A DNA stretch of 64,000 nucleotides from assembly GCA_049724395.1 (NCBI GenBank), contig JAUGWO010000158.1, positions 124,001 to 188,000 of the forward strand. Reading direction: 5' to 3'. The stretch's first letter is position 1, and every line of letters begins with the position of its first letter. The DNA is from Spongospora subterranea f. sp. subterranea (Eukaryota; Endomyxa: Phytomyxea; Phytomyxea; Plasmodiophorida). The notes beneath the pieces are model-generated. The model was given only the letters and a program-made list of their open reading frames with translations, was not told where the DNA came from and made no database searches. This document shows, piece after piece, positions 12,183 to 23,420 of the stretch. Both the position numbers and the translations under genes were made by a program.

Positions 12183-12793
12183 ATATGTTGCTCGAATTAG
12201 CAACTCGTAATTAAACAAGTGGTGTGGTGATGATCAGAGTCGGTATTCGGTGTTTGACCAAAGATGATATATGACGAGGCGGAGATAGGCCTAATGAGTT
12301 GTTAATTGTGTGAGAGATTTGTTATTATAATGGGGTAATCGACTACCTATTACAGAAGATATCAGGACTGGCTCTGATCAGTTATCAGGTCGTCTTTTAT
12401 TCGACCCGAATTAGGACTGTGATCTCGTCCCCGGAACGCGCTCCCTCGCGCTAAAATACACTACAGATATCTTCACTTAAATGTACCATAATGACAATCA
12501 GGTGGTTGATCGCCATCGATAAATGGAGGGAATAGCGATCGGCGATTGCAATATGGCGGTGAGGGAACAGGGTCAGGCGACTGCAATATGGCGGTGAGGG
12601 AACAGGGTCAGGCGACTGCATCATGGCCTGAGGGAACATGGCCAGGAGATTGCATTTTGAAGGTAAAAACATATTAGTTTATGATGTTGTCGCTGCTCTT
12701 GTTTGCATGTGATATCTTGTATTTTGATTGAAGAAAGCCCATATCATGGGTGCCAATACCCATATACATTTGCTGTGAGGACGAGGTCGTTTT
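12183..12793. other. Intergenic region upstream of topoisomerase I
   Basis: No gene is recognised. It contains the 35-bp tandem repeat listed separately and probably the topoisomerase promoter on its left and the 3' flank of the carboxypeptidase on its right. Confidence 0.4.
12542..12658. repeat. 35-bp tandem repeat, about 3.4 copies
   Basis: Units at 12542-12576 and 12577-12611 are nearly identical (gcgactgcaatatggcgg then tgagggaacagggtcag). A third unit at 12612-12645 is diverged (catggcc for atggcgg) and a fourth is truncated. GATC/GCAT-rich units suggest a minisatellite. Confidence 0.85.
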
Positions 12794-14406
12794 TTATTCA
12801 ATGATGAGGATTGGCATATCCTGTAGCGGTTCACCGTTGATAAACTTTGTGAATAACTCTAGCGACCGTTCAGGTTGATCCATGGGCACCATATGTCCAG
12901 CATCATATACTGTAGCCAGCAATAGCCCACCTTCCTTCTTCTATACGCCCCAGCGGCCACTCCATTCATTTCCCACTCTCTCCACTTCTGATTCGATAAG
13001 TTCTAAGTAGAAGATTCAATGTCATTTTCGTAGTTTTGATCGATGTAAGTTTGACCTTGTCGCCCGACCATTTCATAGCACCAACCCATGCCTCAGTGCC
13101 GATATGGTTGCATATAAAATCTTCAACTCCATTGTAGATCAGAACCTGAACTCCTGCCGATAATATTCCAGGAATAAACTTGTCACATTCCAACTGCTGA
13201 TCTGGTATGAGATTTTGGAATACTGAAGAGCTGCAATCATCCCATTGGTTATCGCTTTTCACGCCGAGCCGATCCAAGGTGTTCTCATCGCGCATCAATA
13301 GCTCGACTTGCTGGAAATCATAACATTCAGGGAAAGGACCGCAATCTTTTCTGATATCGTAATAATTAAAGTCGCGAGTGTGAACGATAGGATTGTCAAT
13401 GAGATAACGCTCAAGAGCGGCACATTGCTCAAATGTGGACTGGGATGGCCTTCTGTCCTGTTGCATTTGCTTCTGGCATAGGTCAACGATCTGCTGCAAT
13501 CCAGCAATGATGTCTGGATCGTTCACCACGAGTGAGTGCTGTTTTGCATATTCAAGCATAGCCGGGAATTGATAATATCCGTTAACCCAGCCATTACCAA
13601 TCGCGATTCCTATTCGAATTCGATAAGTAAACACGAAATTGTGCCCAGGGTGAATATTCGACCTTTCAAATCAATTTGAACACCGTCGTTGTTGGAATTG
13701 CCTGTTAAAATTCGCTTAGCCAAGACAGGAATGTAATGGCCTGCGTAGCTTTCTCCGGTTAAGAATACGTCCCGGCCAACATATTCTGGAAACTGGATTA
13801 GAAACCCTTGAAGGAACTCATATAGGTCATCGCTGATGGTCTCCTAATTGAGACAGATGAGGTTAATTGAATTTTTGGAAGGAAAGGGACACGCCGACCT
13901 CGTCAATGTCCAATGGTTCCGTTGAGGTCGCGTCCACGTAGCTAAACCCCGTCCCACGAGGTTGATCGATGAAAACCATGTTTGCAACTGCATTCCAAGC
14001 GAATTTATTTATTACCACCTCGGACTCTCCATCTCGAAACCGGAAAGGGCCTTGTTCGTAGAAGATTGCCCTATACGCGAACTGAAATCAACCGGACCTA
14101 TACAACCATTCTATATACGAAGTTGACCAACAGTTCGGAAGAGCAGCCAGGGCCTCCTGTCAACCAAAGGACCAATGGGTCCTTTGCTGGCGTTAAACGG
14201 GACTCGAACAGCCAAAAGAATACGTGGGCGCCGGTTGAAATATCCACATATCCAGATCTCTGGTCCGCTACCTCGGATACGCCATTATCGGGGTTCCACC
14301 CATTATTGACACCAGACAATTGCACAGCGACACAGAACTGGTCGATGACCAGGACAATGTAGGCCAAGCTAAGACTACCAATTTTCCATCTCAGAAACGT
14401 CCCCAT
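12794..14406 (-). CDS. Serine carboxypeptidase (S10, cathepsin A/CPY type)
   Basis: Minus-strand exons give a hydrophobic leader ([17 protein letters not shown]), then QRSGYVDIS, the oxyanion-hole segment [27 protein letters not shown], the nucleophile motif [13 protein letters not shown] (about 13720-13800), the acid residue in [14 protein letters not shown] and the histidine in [13 protein letters not shown]. All three catalytic residues are present, so the enzyme looks active. It removes C-terminal residues from peptides in the lysosome or vacuole. TAA lies at 12794-12796. The first exon is uncertain: ATG 14406 is the best in-frame start, but the leader could be partly intron. It may overlap by 16 bp the end of another minus-strand frame. 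Confidence 0.88.
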
Positions 14407-15500
14407 ATTTTGAGTATGGGCGAATCGTTGGCGTACTCCATCTCCTTTGAAGTCGGATCAAACAGTAGAGCCTGTGATTTTTTCATAGTGAATTGCATGC
14501 AGTCATCAAGTGTTGGAAACTTTGACTGCGGCGATAGATGATGAACATCGACACTGTAATAAATACGCAAATTGGTGTAGGAATATTATGGCCAATTAAT
14601 GGGCAGTTGATCCACCGGAATGATCAGATGCTGTCGTTGAAGAAGCTTGAATTTGGTCACTAATGCAACAAACCGAGAGCATAAGAACGATCGTTTCTCG
14701 AATTTATCGAAGAGTTCTCGGTGATGGAAGAATACGTGTGCGAAAACGCGGCAAAGACGCCGAGGAATGGATTGGAAGAATTGGTGAGATTTTGGCGGAA
14801 TGCGAACTGCAATGAAAGTTTTTGAGAATCAGCATTGAGTTCTAGTTAACAACAGAGTCGGACCTCTGCTTGGAAATATAGACTTATTGTTGACCAGTCC
14901 AATAAACCCGTTCAACGTATGAAGAATGTAATCAATCGCACAGCAATCTTGTGGCTTCTTGTGCGCAGCGCAGAGGAACTCTGGAGAAGCATGTCAGCTC
15001 AGGTACCAAACACGTTGATGTTCCTATACTGACCCCACTTGGCTGCCACCATTTTAGGACAAGTTTTCGCATTGCAATCTTCAGCAATAAAGGCGACATA
15101 ATGATTCAACTCCAGAAGGATCTGTCTAAGATTGCAGGAGTTCGATGAAAGATAAAGTGATATGTCATGGAAGTTTACCGCAGTTGTTCCAATACAAATA
15201 CGCTGCTATCCTGACTGGTTAATGGAGTCAGAAGCTTTGCAAGGTCTTCTGGGCGTTGCCCTGGTTACGCAATCGGTTGGTACCACATGCAGTGGAATAA
15301 TTACAAAGACGTACGAATGACGTCCTGGAGATATTCTTGAGCTGCAAACGCACCGTCTGACGCCTCGGGGTCTGTGATCTTCCAGGACCATAAATCCACG
15401 CCCCGAGTCCCTGGAAGGTTGCATTGCCCCTCGGTCGTCATACTCGGTCTAAAGCGCCCAAACGCTTCTCGACAGTTGGGCACAGAAGAAGCGATTTGAC
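14391..15500 (-). other. Possible unidentified minus-strand gene
   Basis: Coding-like frames occur at 14391-14530 (KFPTLDDCMQFTMKKSQALL, ending at TGA 14391-14393) and 15301-15483 (NCREAFGRFRPSMTTEGQC, then GVDLWSWKITDPEASDG). They could be the two ends of one intron-containing gene just upstream of the carboxypeptidase. Cysteines are frequent, as in secreted proteins. I recognise no family and could not join them with confidence. The + strand here shows only short, unconvincing frames. Confidence 0.3.
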
Positions 15501-15801
15501 CACGACGATGTTAAGTGTGAAGTTTCCACCCGAAAGAGGGCGCACATGGTACATATGTACATACAGCACACTATAGGGCGGAGCCCACTTTTACAACAAC
15601 CTGTCAGTATTATTTATTATACTGGAAATGGCCCTCAAAATGTGGATATAACAGGGTTGTTTGACCTTCACCCAAAATTACTCGTCAATTGGATTAGATT
15701 GGTGCGGTTTTTGTTATTGATTTTATGGATAATATATGTGTGTAGGAGCTGCCAAACAGGCACAGAATTAAGCTATGTATTTTTATCAATAATCCTATAA
15801 A

Positions 15802-17462
15802 TTAGGGTGTGGGCAATGTTATCCGTCTTGGCGTTGACGACCTGCGAGATAGAATTCTATCGAGGTTCCAGTAGGAAAGCAGGACCATTGGAATGCTGGA
15901 TATTAGATAAAGGAATCCAGTCGCGACAAAACAAACTCGGTATCCCTATGGATTTGACTTCCGTCAGTTCTGCCATTACTCCAACTGCTGTTGATAATTA
16001 CCCAATGATCGACGATGATACCACCTATTGCAGCAGAACCTGTCCATGAAAATACTGTAACTGATTCTAATGAGTTCCAATAGCCCCTCCTTTTCTTTGG
16101 AATGATATCCATTAGCAGTGAACGCTTCAAAGGCTTGAATGAATTCATAACAGCAGTCCTTATTATATAAGCAATAACGGCTTCACGTGCTGTATAACTG
16201 ACGGCGACCACGAACAATAACAATGCCCCTAAAACGTGCGCGCGATCACCACAGCGTTGATGCGGCCAATGCGTCGAGCGATTCGAGCAGAGACCATAGA
16301 CGATACACAGCATGCAAACGGGGTCATTGCAAATAATAGCCCAACCTCGGTTGGCGACACCATGAATTCCTCAATGAAGAAAAGGCTGAAGAACTTCACT
16401 GTTGCCCCAGCGCCTAACAAGATATTTACATCAAAAATGACGAGTCATGTTAGGATGATTAATAGCAACCTAACGCGGTAAGAAGATCACTTCCGGCGAC
16501 CATAATTGGTGCATAATCCACAACCCATTGATCACAGATGTATTTGTCGATGGAGGACGAGGGGTAATCGCCTATTAGCGGCTCTGCGAGAGTGTTTCCT
16601 GCCAACGAGTCTGATGCCTGATTTGCAGAATAAGCATTCGTACCGATACCCAACGTGAATAAGCTATTATACTTCACTTTCGACAGACAGGCTGTAATCA
16701 TCGTTAACAAACGCCTGCATTATCGCCGGAATCATGGTCAACAGCAATCCAACGTATATGATTATTTGAACTTCTCCTACAACCCATTCATTCCCAACCA
16801 TGTAAAACAGCACCACCACAATAACGGATCCGAAACCTCTCCCTGCTTGCATTAAGATGAATTTGGTGACATATATTTCTGATCGTGTTCCCTAAACAAA
16901 TCGTCAGACTTTTGTTCGAAATAAAACGGGTATTTTACGGTGGTGGTCGAGTCGGCAAACACCGATTCCATTGGAGCATCATTGAGGGCGTAAGCAGTTC
17001 CCCAGAAAGCCATCGCAACATAGACAAGAATGATATTCTGTCAAACTTGGAGTTAAAATTTCCAAACGATGAGCAAACGACGATCTTACACATGAATAAA
17101 CAGCATAGGCGGTAAATAGCAAACTGGCAATAGAGACAAATGCAGATATACGCAACACAGAATCTCGCCTGAACCTATCGGATAGAATTCCAGCTGGGAT
17201 TGATACTAGCAGCTGGGCCAGGCCTTCAATGCTAGCTGCATATCCAACATAAGATTTATATCTGGTTTACTGTGAGTGAAAACGGAAATCGCTGGTGAAG
17301 ATCAGTTTCTCACCTGTGTTCAAGTAGGAATATATACGCGCTGATATTCGCTGACTCCCAAAGAGACCGGGTCAATAGCCAAAGGAAGTTGAAGACCAGA
17401 ATCAGGGAGACGTTCTTGTTAAGGTTCGAGTTTGATACGGGGAGCGGGATTGGATGCGCCAT
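15802..17462 (-). CDS. Major facilitator superfamily transporter
   Basis: ATG 17460-17462 starts MAHPIPLPVSNSNLNKNVS followed by a first membrane segment (LILVFNFLWLLTRSLW). Later exons give FFIEEFMVSPTEVGLLFAM with the following SSMVSARIARRIGRINAVV (the loop 8-9 type GxxxxRxGRR pattern), and DIIPKKRRGYWNSLESVTVF, a phrase typical of a eukaryotic MFS subgroup of unknown substrate. The last intron joins VDHW to GYRVCFVATGFLYLISSIPM; TAA is at 15802-15804. About twelve hydrophobic segments are expected; I located at least seven. Substrate cannot be inferred. Confidence 0.8.
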
Positions 17463-17510
17463 GTCTCACAATGAGGAATGACCCTGGATGATGTTGTCCA
17501 TCTGTGGATT

Positions 17511-17605
17511 GAGAAAGGGGGGGGCGGTGGAGCCTATAGTCATAGAAACACGAGTGCAACCACCACCACCACCACCGCCACCACCACCGCCACCACCGCC
17601 GCCAC
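17511..17605. repeat. Simple repeat: G-run and (CCACCN)n tract
   Basis: A G-rich run at 17516-17530 is followed by a long CCACCACC/CCGCCACC tract at about 17557-17603. It lies just upstream of the MFS start codon and in the 3' flank of the IFRD-like gene. Open frames across it are low-complexity artefacts. Confidence 0.9.
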
Positions 17606-17794
17606 TGATGATGAGCGTAGTGTAACAGATTCGACTGATTTTTCCATTCACTTCGTACAGTGTAGCAACGTCACAATTTGGACCAGCACGGCATCAGATA
17701 GATGTGGTTTTGATAAATGGGTCCAGCAATAAATATTGAGTATTTTATCATTGTCGAGTGTGACCTATCGAGTTAACGAGAGACCTTGGCAAGA

Positions 17795-19241
17795 TTACTC
17801 TTCCTCTGTGAATTTTAAGCGATTCTTGTGGTTACGGTCTGCTTTCTTTTTTTGTTGTCGCAGCATCGTAACCGCTTCGTGCGATGATTTGGCAACTAAG
17901 GCCAGACTTCGGTAGACACTTTTGATGAAAACTGAGTTAGAATCGAGAAAAAATTGGCAAGACAAAAAGCATACTGGTGCCAAATCTGATCCCAAAGAAG
18001 AAGGGATCAACAATAATTGTCGAACTATATCGTTGCTGGTGATATGTCGATAAAACCCTTGGGCTAAGATTGTCCTAAACGTTGCCAGGCGAACGAGTCC
18101 GGACCAGCTATTGAAAGTGATGCGATTCTTCCCAATTTTGATGGCTGATTTGGGAACCGATCCTAAAGCGAAGAGGTTGGTCGTAAATCAGGTCACAGCG
18201 TTTTGACAACCCAAAAATACCATCTTCAACTGTTGATAAAACGGATCGGAATACTGATCGCTGAATGCATCGTTCCTGGCGAGCCCGCGATTTGCTTCCA
18301 TCAGTGGCCATAACTGATAACAGATCCGTTAAGTCATCAATGTCTATGTCCTCTTCATCGTCCAAGTTGGCATCATCAGCGTTCACTTCCTGGTCTTCAT
18401 CTTCCGTATCGGTGATGCTATCGCTGTTATCTTCTGTGAAGTGATCGTCGTCACTCTGATCGCTATCTTTCGCAGACTCGTCCTCATTATCGTCTTGGCT
18501 AAGGCTTTGGCGCCATTCCGCCTCAAACATTAACGCCACTGATTCCCCCGCCGCTGACCGAACATCGATTGAACCACTTTTCAACAAAGACATGAACAAC
18601 GGCAAATATTGGGGTTTGATCGGGTCAGCGAGGTCTTTAAAAGGCAACCGAGTTGCAAGCACATTCCATGCTCCAATGGCAGCCGTGGCCACATTGGCAT
18701 CAGCCCTTTTGAAAAACTTGGTGAATGTCGCCATTGAATGACGAATTTCATCAACATGTTGCGATGTGATGAGTTGGACAGTTCCTAGTGCTCTCAACGC
18801 TGCGCTCTGGGTTGTGCTGTCTCCATGGTGGGATAACCGACGTAATATCGGAGTCGCCTGATTCAGTAAACCATCCGATTCGACTCCCATTGTTACGGCG
18901 ATAAGCTCAACGATATGGCAAGCAGCCGCAACCTCTTCTGACAGACTTCGTTTGAGCGAAGCCATCAGCATTGGCTGCAAATTACTCAATTCCTTTTCTA
19001 GAAACTCGTTCTGCATATACAAAGAAAGCTGTCGAACCATTTCAGTCAATCCTTCCACCCTGTTGGACCCACGACGATCTGGCAACTTTGCCATGGCAGT
19101 CTCCAACAACTGTGCCCTGTCCGTCTGCGATAATGAGTCTGTGAGCACGCTGATCTCTGAGATCAAGGATTCGTTATCATCAAAACTGATTGGAGAGCTA
19201 GGCCGTGACGCCTTGGACGTCGTCCGAGTTGCACGCGGCAT
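17795..19241 (-). CDS. IFRD-like transcriptional co-regulator
   Basis: I choose ATG 19239-19241 (MPRATRTTSKASRPSSP) over an in-frame ATG at 19388, because IFRD proteins begin with a short basic Ser/Thr head. A HEAT/armadillo-like body follows (GLTEMVRQLSLYM, RSAAGESVALMFEAEW), then an acidic Asp/Glu tract, then LLSVMATDGSKSRARQERC and QRSVFRSVLSTVEDG, closely matching the IFRD C-terminal segment. An intron joins this to IKIGKNRITFNSWSGLVRL, and a second (about 43 bp) leads to FIKSVYRSLALVAKSS and a lysine-rich end. IFRD proteins modulate transcription through deacetylase and SWI/SNF contacts. Confidence 0.85.
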
Positions 19242-19501
19242 CTCGTCCAATGCGTGTGGCTGATCGGTCGATTGCTGGTGTGAACTCAGCTCATAGGCCG
19301 ATTGTCGTCCAACGCGTCTTGCGCAGTAATATATGGCGCTATTAGCTATCCAATGCACGCGCCAGCAAGATTTGACACTTCTCCACAATGGGAAGTTCTC
19401 GAACGTATTTTATAGTTTATTGAAGAAATTCCCTAATTAGTCTAGATCGAGAGAGCCTATTCGTGTTATCGGGGTGCTAGGGTAAATCCCGAATGAAAGC
19501 T

Positions 19502-20810
19502 TCAGCGAACTTTCTTGTCGAACGATGGAGTGAACTGAGGGAATCGGTTAAGAGAAAAATCGAGGTAAATAAACATGAGAAATCACCTTTGAGTATAAAA
19601 TGGTGTCTTTGCGAGTCTCAGCACAGCACATTAAACAGACTGATGCCAAGATAAGAACGAACAGGAGAACGCTGACCCAAAGGAGAATTTGATATAAAGC
19701 CGGATTAGGAGGATTGCGTGTTGCAGTACTATTGGTGCGAATATTAAGCACTTGAAATCCTGGAGGTAGAGCGTCGCTAAGTTTCGAGTGGCTTTCATCA
19801 ACGTCAATATATGTGAAATGGTCTGGTAAATAAACGGATGGCAAATCCTTGGATGAAGCTCCAGTAGATACTTCGACAATGTTATGAACTTGTTGAGAAA
19901 TATAGGCAGCATCCGATGGCGGAAGAAAGACTAGCAATGTTTCAGCGCGTTTACCATATGAATCAACAATGACTGTCAGAATATGGGGAATGCAGGCGTT
20001 TAAAACTAGCAAACAGCTTTCTGCCTCAGATGATTTGGCACCAAACTTATTCATCACCGAATCGAGAGATGAAACCACTAATGACACAAAAGTAGGAGCT
20101 TCCTCTGAAACAGGAATCTTGCTAGCATCTACAGATATTAGGCTTGCCATCTCTTGGACAAAAGCATTGATGACATCATCCGATAAATCTAAATCCCTCT
20201 GCTGGCCAGACGCTGTCCAAGACAAAATGGTATTGTCGGTGTTAACGCTCCCATTCATTATGTGAACCAGATTATGCAAAACAATTGGTGCATCTGAACA
20301 GCATCCAATTGATGAACATGCGGATTTTGAAGTGGTAAACGTTGAACACGGAGCGCCATCTTTAAAATTGCTCTTGATATATTCAGTAAGAAGCATATCC
20401 TGGGAGGTGAAAATGCTTCTGAGTATTGAATAAAACGAGCGAGGATTTGGCAGTTTGATGATGGGAGAGGTCATCGCTTGCCTGATCACGTGTTTTAACT
20501 CAGGAAGAGGGATTTCGGAAACGAACTCCGGTGCCAATCCCCCTATCACGACCACAAATAAAACTGACGGGAAATGGTTATCAGCCATAGATTTCCCATC
20601 ATGCATAATCCCAAGCATTTTGAGAATATAATCTGGCACACCAGAGAGTTGAATCGGATCCATTAAGTGACCATGATGCCCGGGAATCGCTAATAGGCCA
20701 GTATGCAAACTCGATTCCTGCGAGACAACCAAGAGGTCAGGTGGCGCGGCAAACACTGCACATTGTAATAAAAACATGAGCCATAAACCCAGCATACTTG
20801 CCAAGCTCAT
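19502..20810 (-). CDS. ATP6AP2 (renin receptor)-like V-ATPase accessory protein
   Basis: ATG 20808-20810 opens a signal peptide (MSLASMLGLWLMFLLQCAVFA). The lumenal domain has IPGHHGHLMDPIQL, FPSVLFVVVIGGL, and a helical part VQEMASLIS..VSSLDSVMNKFGAKSSEAESC, which follow the order of the ATP6AP2 ectodomain. A membrane helix (YQILLWVSVLLFVLILASV) is followed by RKDTILYSK and, after a 53-bp intron, FTPSFDKKVR*, comparable to the DSIIYRM..KIR tail of ATP6AP2. The protein would assist V-ATPase assembly. I saw two close Cys pairs (SACSSIGCC). Sequence divergence is large; assignment rests on order and tail. Confidence 0.6.
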
Positions 20811-21645
20811 GTTCAATGCCCACGCCAGATATTAACAAAAGTCGTGTCCACCTAAAATTTCACAGAAGTGCGTCATTAAACTCGCCGAGTCGCCTATAGG
20901 TTACACTTTAACGTACACTTACACAGTCAACAGTTGCGAAAAGGGACCGACTCACCACTTTGTGATGGTTTTCTTCACGTTCCGCCAGCTTGTTGCCCGA
21001 AATAATGCAGTATTCCCAGTCCTCTTCTTCCCATTGTTTTTTGCCAACCCTAAGATAACGTGTACTTCCACTGGATTTCCCGTGTTTGACGGGTATCCCA
21101 GTTGTCCCGTTGACTTCGATAGATTCTTGCTGACAACTACGAAACAGATCAAATCTCCATTCGCGTAACCATTGCACCAACTGAATCATACAGCGGAAAA
21201 AATGAATCATTCGCTCGACTCAGTCCACTTGTGAGAACGAGCTCAATTGCGAAATCGACAACAATTTTTGCCCTTCAAATACGATCGGTCCACATCCTGA
21301 ATGGAGCACCATGGTTTATGTAATTTCGCATTGAGTACAGTCAGTACAAAGTACCGAGTTTTCTGATGCAGCTAAATCAATAAAGTTCTGAAGTACTGGG
21401 CAATCTTCCTCCCGGTCTTCTGCAGTTTTGGATAATCCGGAACAGGGCTGGACGACTGCATTCAAAATATCAACACTTTTTTACCTTCGTAGAACCTGAT
21501 TTTTTCGTTGCATGTGGCAGTCATACCATTTTCACCATCCACATTGACCACGATCAGCAAGTGCAAAAATGCAGTTTTGTGAACCTGCTGCTAGAAACGA
21601 AATTTTGAATTTGAGGCCAGCCGTTGCCCATTGTTGTATTTTGTT
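20811..21645. other. Spacer with one possible small minus-strand gene
   Basis: A 100-residue minus-strand frame at 20908-21210 (MIHFFRCMIQLVQWLREW, later KKQWEEEDWEYCIISGNKL) looks compositionally coding, rich in Trp and charge, but matches no family I know and may contain an unplaced intron. The remainder shows nothing. Confidence 0.3.
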
Positions 21646-22434
21646 CTACATATTGCTATTGAATCGGTTACTATCACCAATGATCTTCTTCAGCATTTCC
21701 TCTATGTCTGTGTACCCATTATGTCGCGCCATTGACAAGGCCCTGAGACAGGTAGGGACGCTGGCCTGGCCTTGTTGCAAAAGGAGCGTGATGATTTCGG
21801 CGTGCCCATATTCACAAGCATGAACCAAACATGAAGGGCGCCAATGCCGCTCTTTCAGTAGAGCTCGAACCACTTCGTGACAGCCTGTTAAACAAGCCAA
21901 TGGCAACAGATTGTTCGACACCAAGCTGACGTCCACATTCGCTTTCATAATCAGAAACCTTGACACCTCTTTTGCGCCCATAAAACATGCACTTTGCAGT
22001 GAATTGACGATTGTGTTGGGATTCCATGGCATGCAACGGTGGAATAGATATTGAACAACGTCCAGACGATTTAATGAGCTGGCTTCCCGAAGACTGTAAT
22101 CGATACAATTTCGGGCGATTGAAAAGCGGATTGTGAGCAAGCGGATGACGTCGACGTGTCCATTTATGCAAGCTTTCACAAACGCCTGATGAAGATGATG
22201 TTTTGCTCGCTCTAGATATCGTCGTAGCCTTTTAAACCTGAGTATTTCTCTGAGAATCTGAACGCATCCATGCTGGCACGACGTATAAAATAGTTGTGGA
22301 AGCCCATGTATCACAAATATGAGCTCCTGGATGTCCTGAGGGAGCGTAGCCAATGAATAAGGTTGAGATTTTGACATCAGAAAAGTTAAATACAGACCGC
22401 GTTTGGCAATAGGCATAAAGAAGGGCACCTCCAT
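21646..22434 (-). CDS. Ankyrin-repeat protein
   Basis: A single 262-residue frame carries at least six ankyrin-type repeats, recognisable by the phrases QAFVKACINGHVDVIRLL, LREASSLNRLDVVQYLF, LQSACFMGAKEVSRFLI, LPLACLTGCHEVVRALL, VHACEYGHAEIITLLL and SMARHNGYTDIEEML. The N-terminal 60 residues include LPQDIQELIFVIHGLPQLF, which resembles a short F-box-like or leader helix before the repeats. An in-frame Met 20 codons downstream is an alternative start. Repeats of this divergent kind (lacking the TPLH core) are common in protists. The role is probably protein binding; partner unknown. Confidence 0.75.
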   Translation of the reverse strand: MEVPFFMPIAKRGLYLTFLMSKSQPYSLATLPQDIQELIFVIHGLPQLFYTSCQHGCVQILREILRFKRLRRYLERAKHHLHQAFVKACINGHVDVIRLLTIRFSIARNCIDYSLREASSLNRLDVVQYLFHRCMPWNPNTIVNSLQSACFMGAKEVSRFLIMKANVDVSLVSNNLLPLACLTGCHEVVRALLKERHWRPSCLVHACEYGHAEIITLLLQQGQASVPTCLRALSMARHNGYTDIEEMLKKIIGDSNRFNSNM

Positions 22435-23420
22435 GTCATGATATGTGTGACGAGAGATGGTTTCCCCGGTTCAATATCAATTGCCAACTCGCATTCATAG
22501 CAGGAATAACCGTTCCAGCTCAAAATTCCAAGACACATTTTCTTTCAGCAAGAACTGTTTGTACTTGTGCATCATAAGGTGCAGACCCTAAAGAAACAAG
22601 TTTTACGAAACTGTCCTCACGTTCTCTACCGACAAACAATCAATCTGGAATCCGGTTGTTCATGCTGCTGCTCCTCAGTCCAGACCACAAACCAAATGAC
22701 ACACGATACCACACAGTGAACTGGCTGTGTATCTATGTTACTCATGTTGATTCCCAACGTGATGCCACGTGATGTTTGTTACTCGGTCGGTCATATTCTC
22801 AATAAGGACCATCAAGTGCTCCGCCATGGGGAGCAACACAATTGTAAGAAGCACAACCTTTCATCTTAGTATGGGATCTCTAGCAAAAGCAATATGCAGA
22901 AATTACTTCAATGTCGGAAGCAAATAGTTGCAGGTTATGACAAGAACGATGGCAGGTTTATGTCTCCCAAGTTGACCCCATTCATTTTATCGACATACTG
23001 TACCTCATTAATCATAATGAACTTTCCTGCATGAGTATTATAGCTTTGATGTAATAGCATTACTGCCACTATTAGCGATTAACTCGCCAAAGCAGAGCTA
23101 TTACATCATTATCTTACTCCATTAGAGTCTAATATCATCTGGCGGGTGCTGACAGGGATCGCACTCGGTTATTTCGTGAAAACAAATGTTGAAGAGTATT
23201 GAAGCATGTTTCATTATGCAATCACTACAGTCCACAAGTTGATTAGAGTCCTAGCAAAACGCATCCAGACCATGGCAATTGAATGTTTTCCTTGAGGTTT
23301 AAGGTCAGTTGTATCCACCTATTTTGACGACAACAGGTTCAATGTCGCCATTATAAAAATATAAATAGTCTATTATATATACCTTATTGCTCAACTGACG
23401 CTATTTTAGCCTTGATTTCT
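22435..23420. other. Intergenic, about 1 kb
   Basis: No gene found. An inverted repeat with 11-bp arms (gatgtaatagc at 23048-23058 and gctattacatc at 23097-23107) could form a hairpin. It may be a regulatory stem or the remnant of a small non-autonomous element. Confidence 0.45.

Noticed and set aside
17466-17732. Open frames across the (CCACC)n and poly-G tracts
   Set aside because: They are artefacts of simple repeats; low complexity and no conservation.
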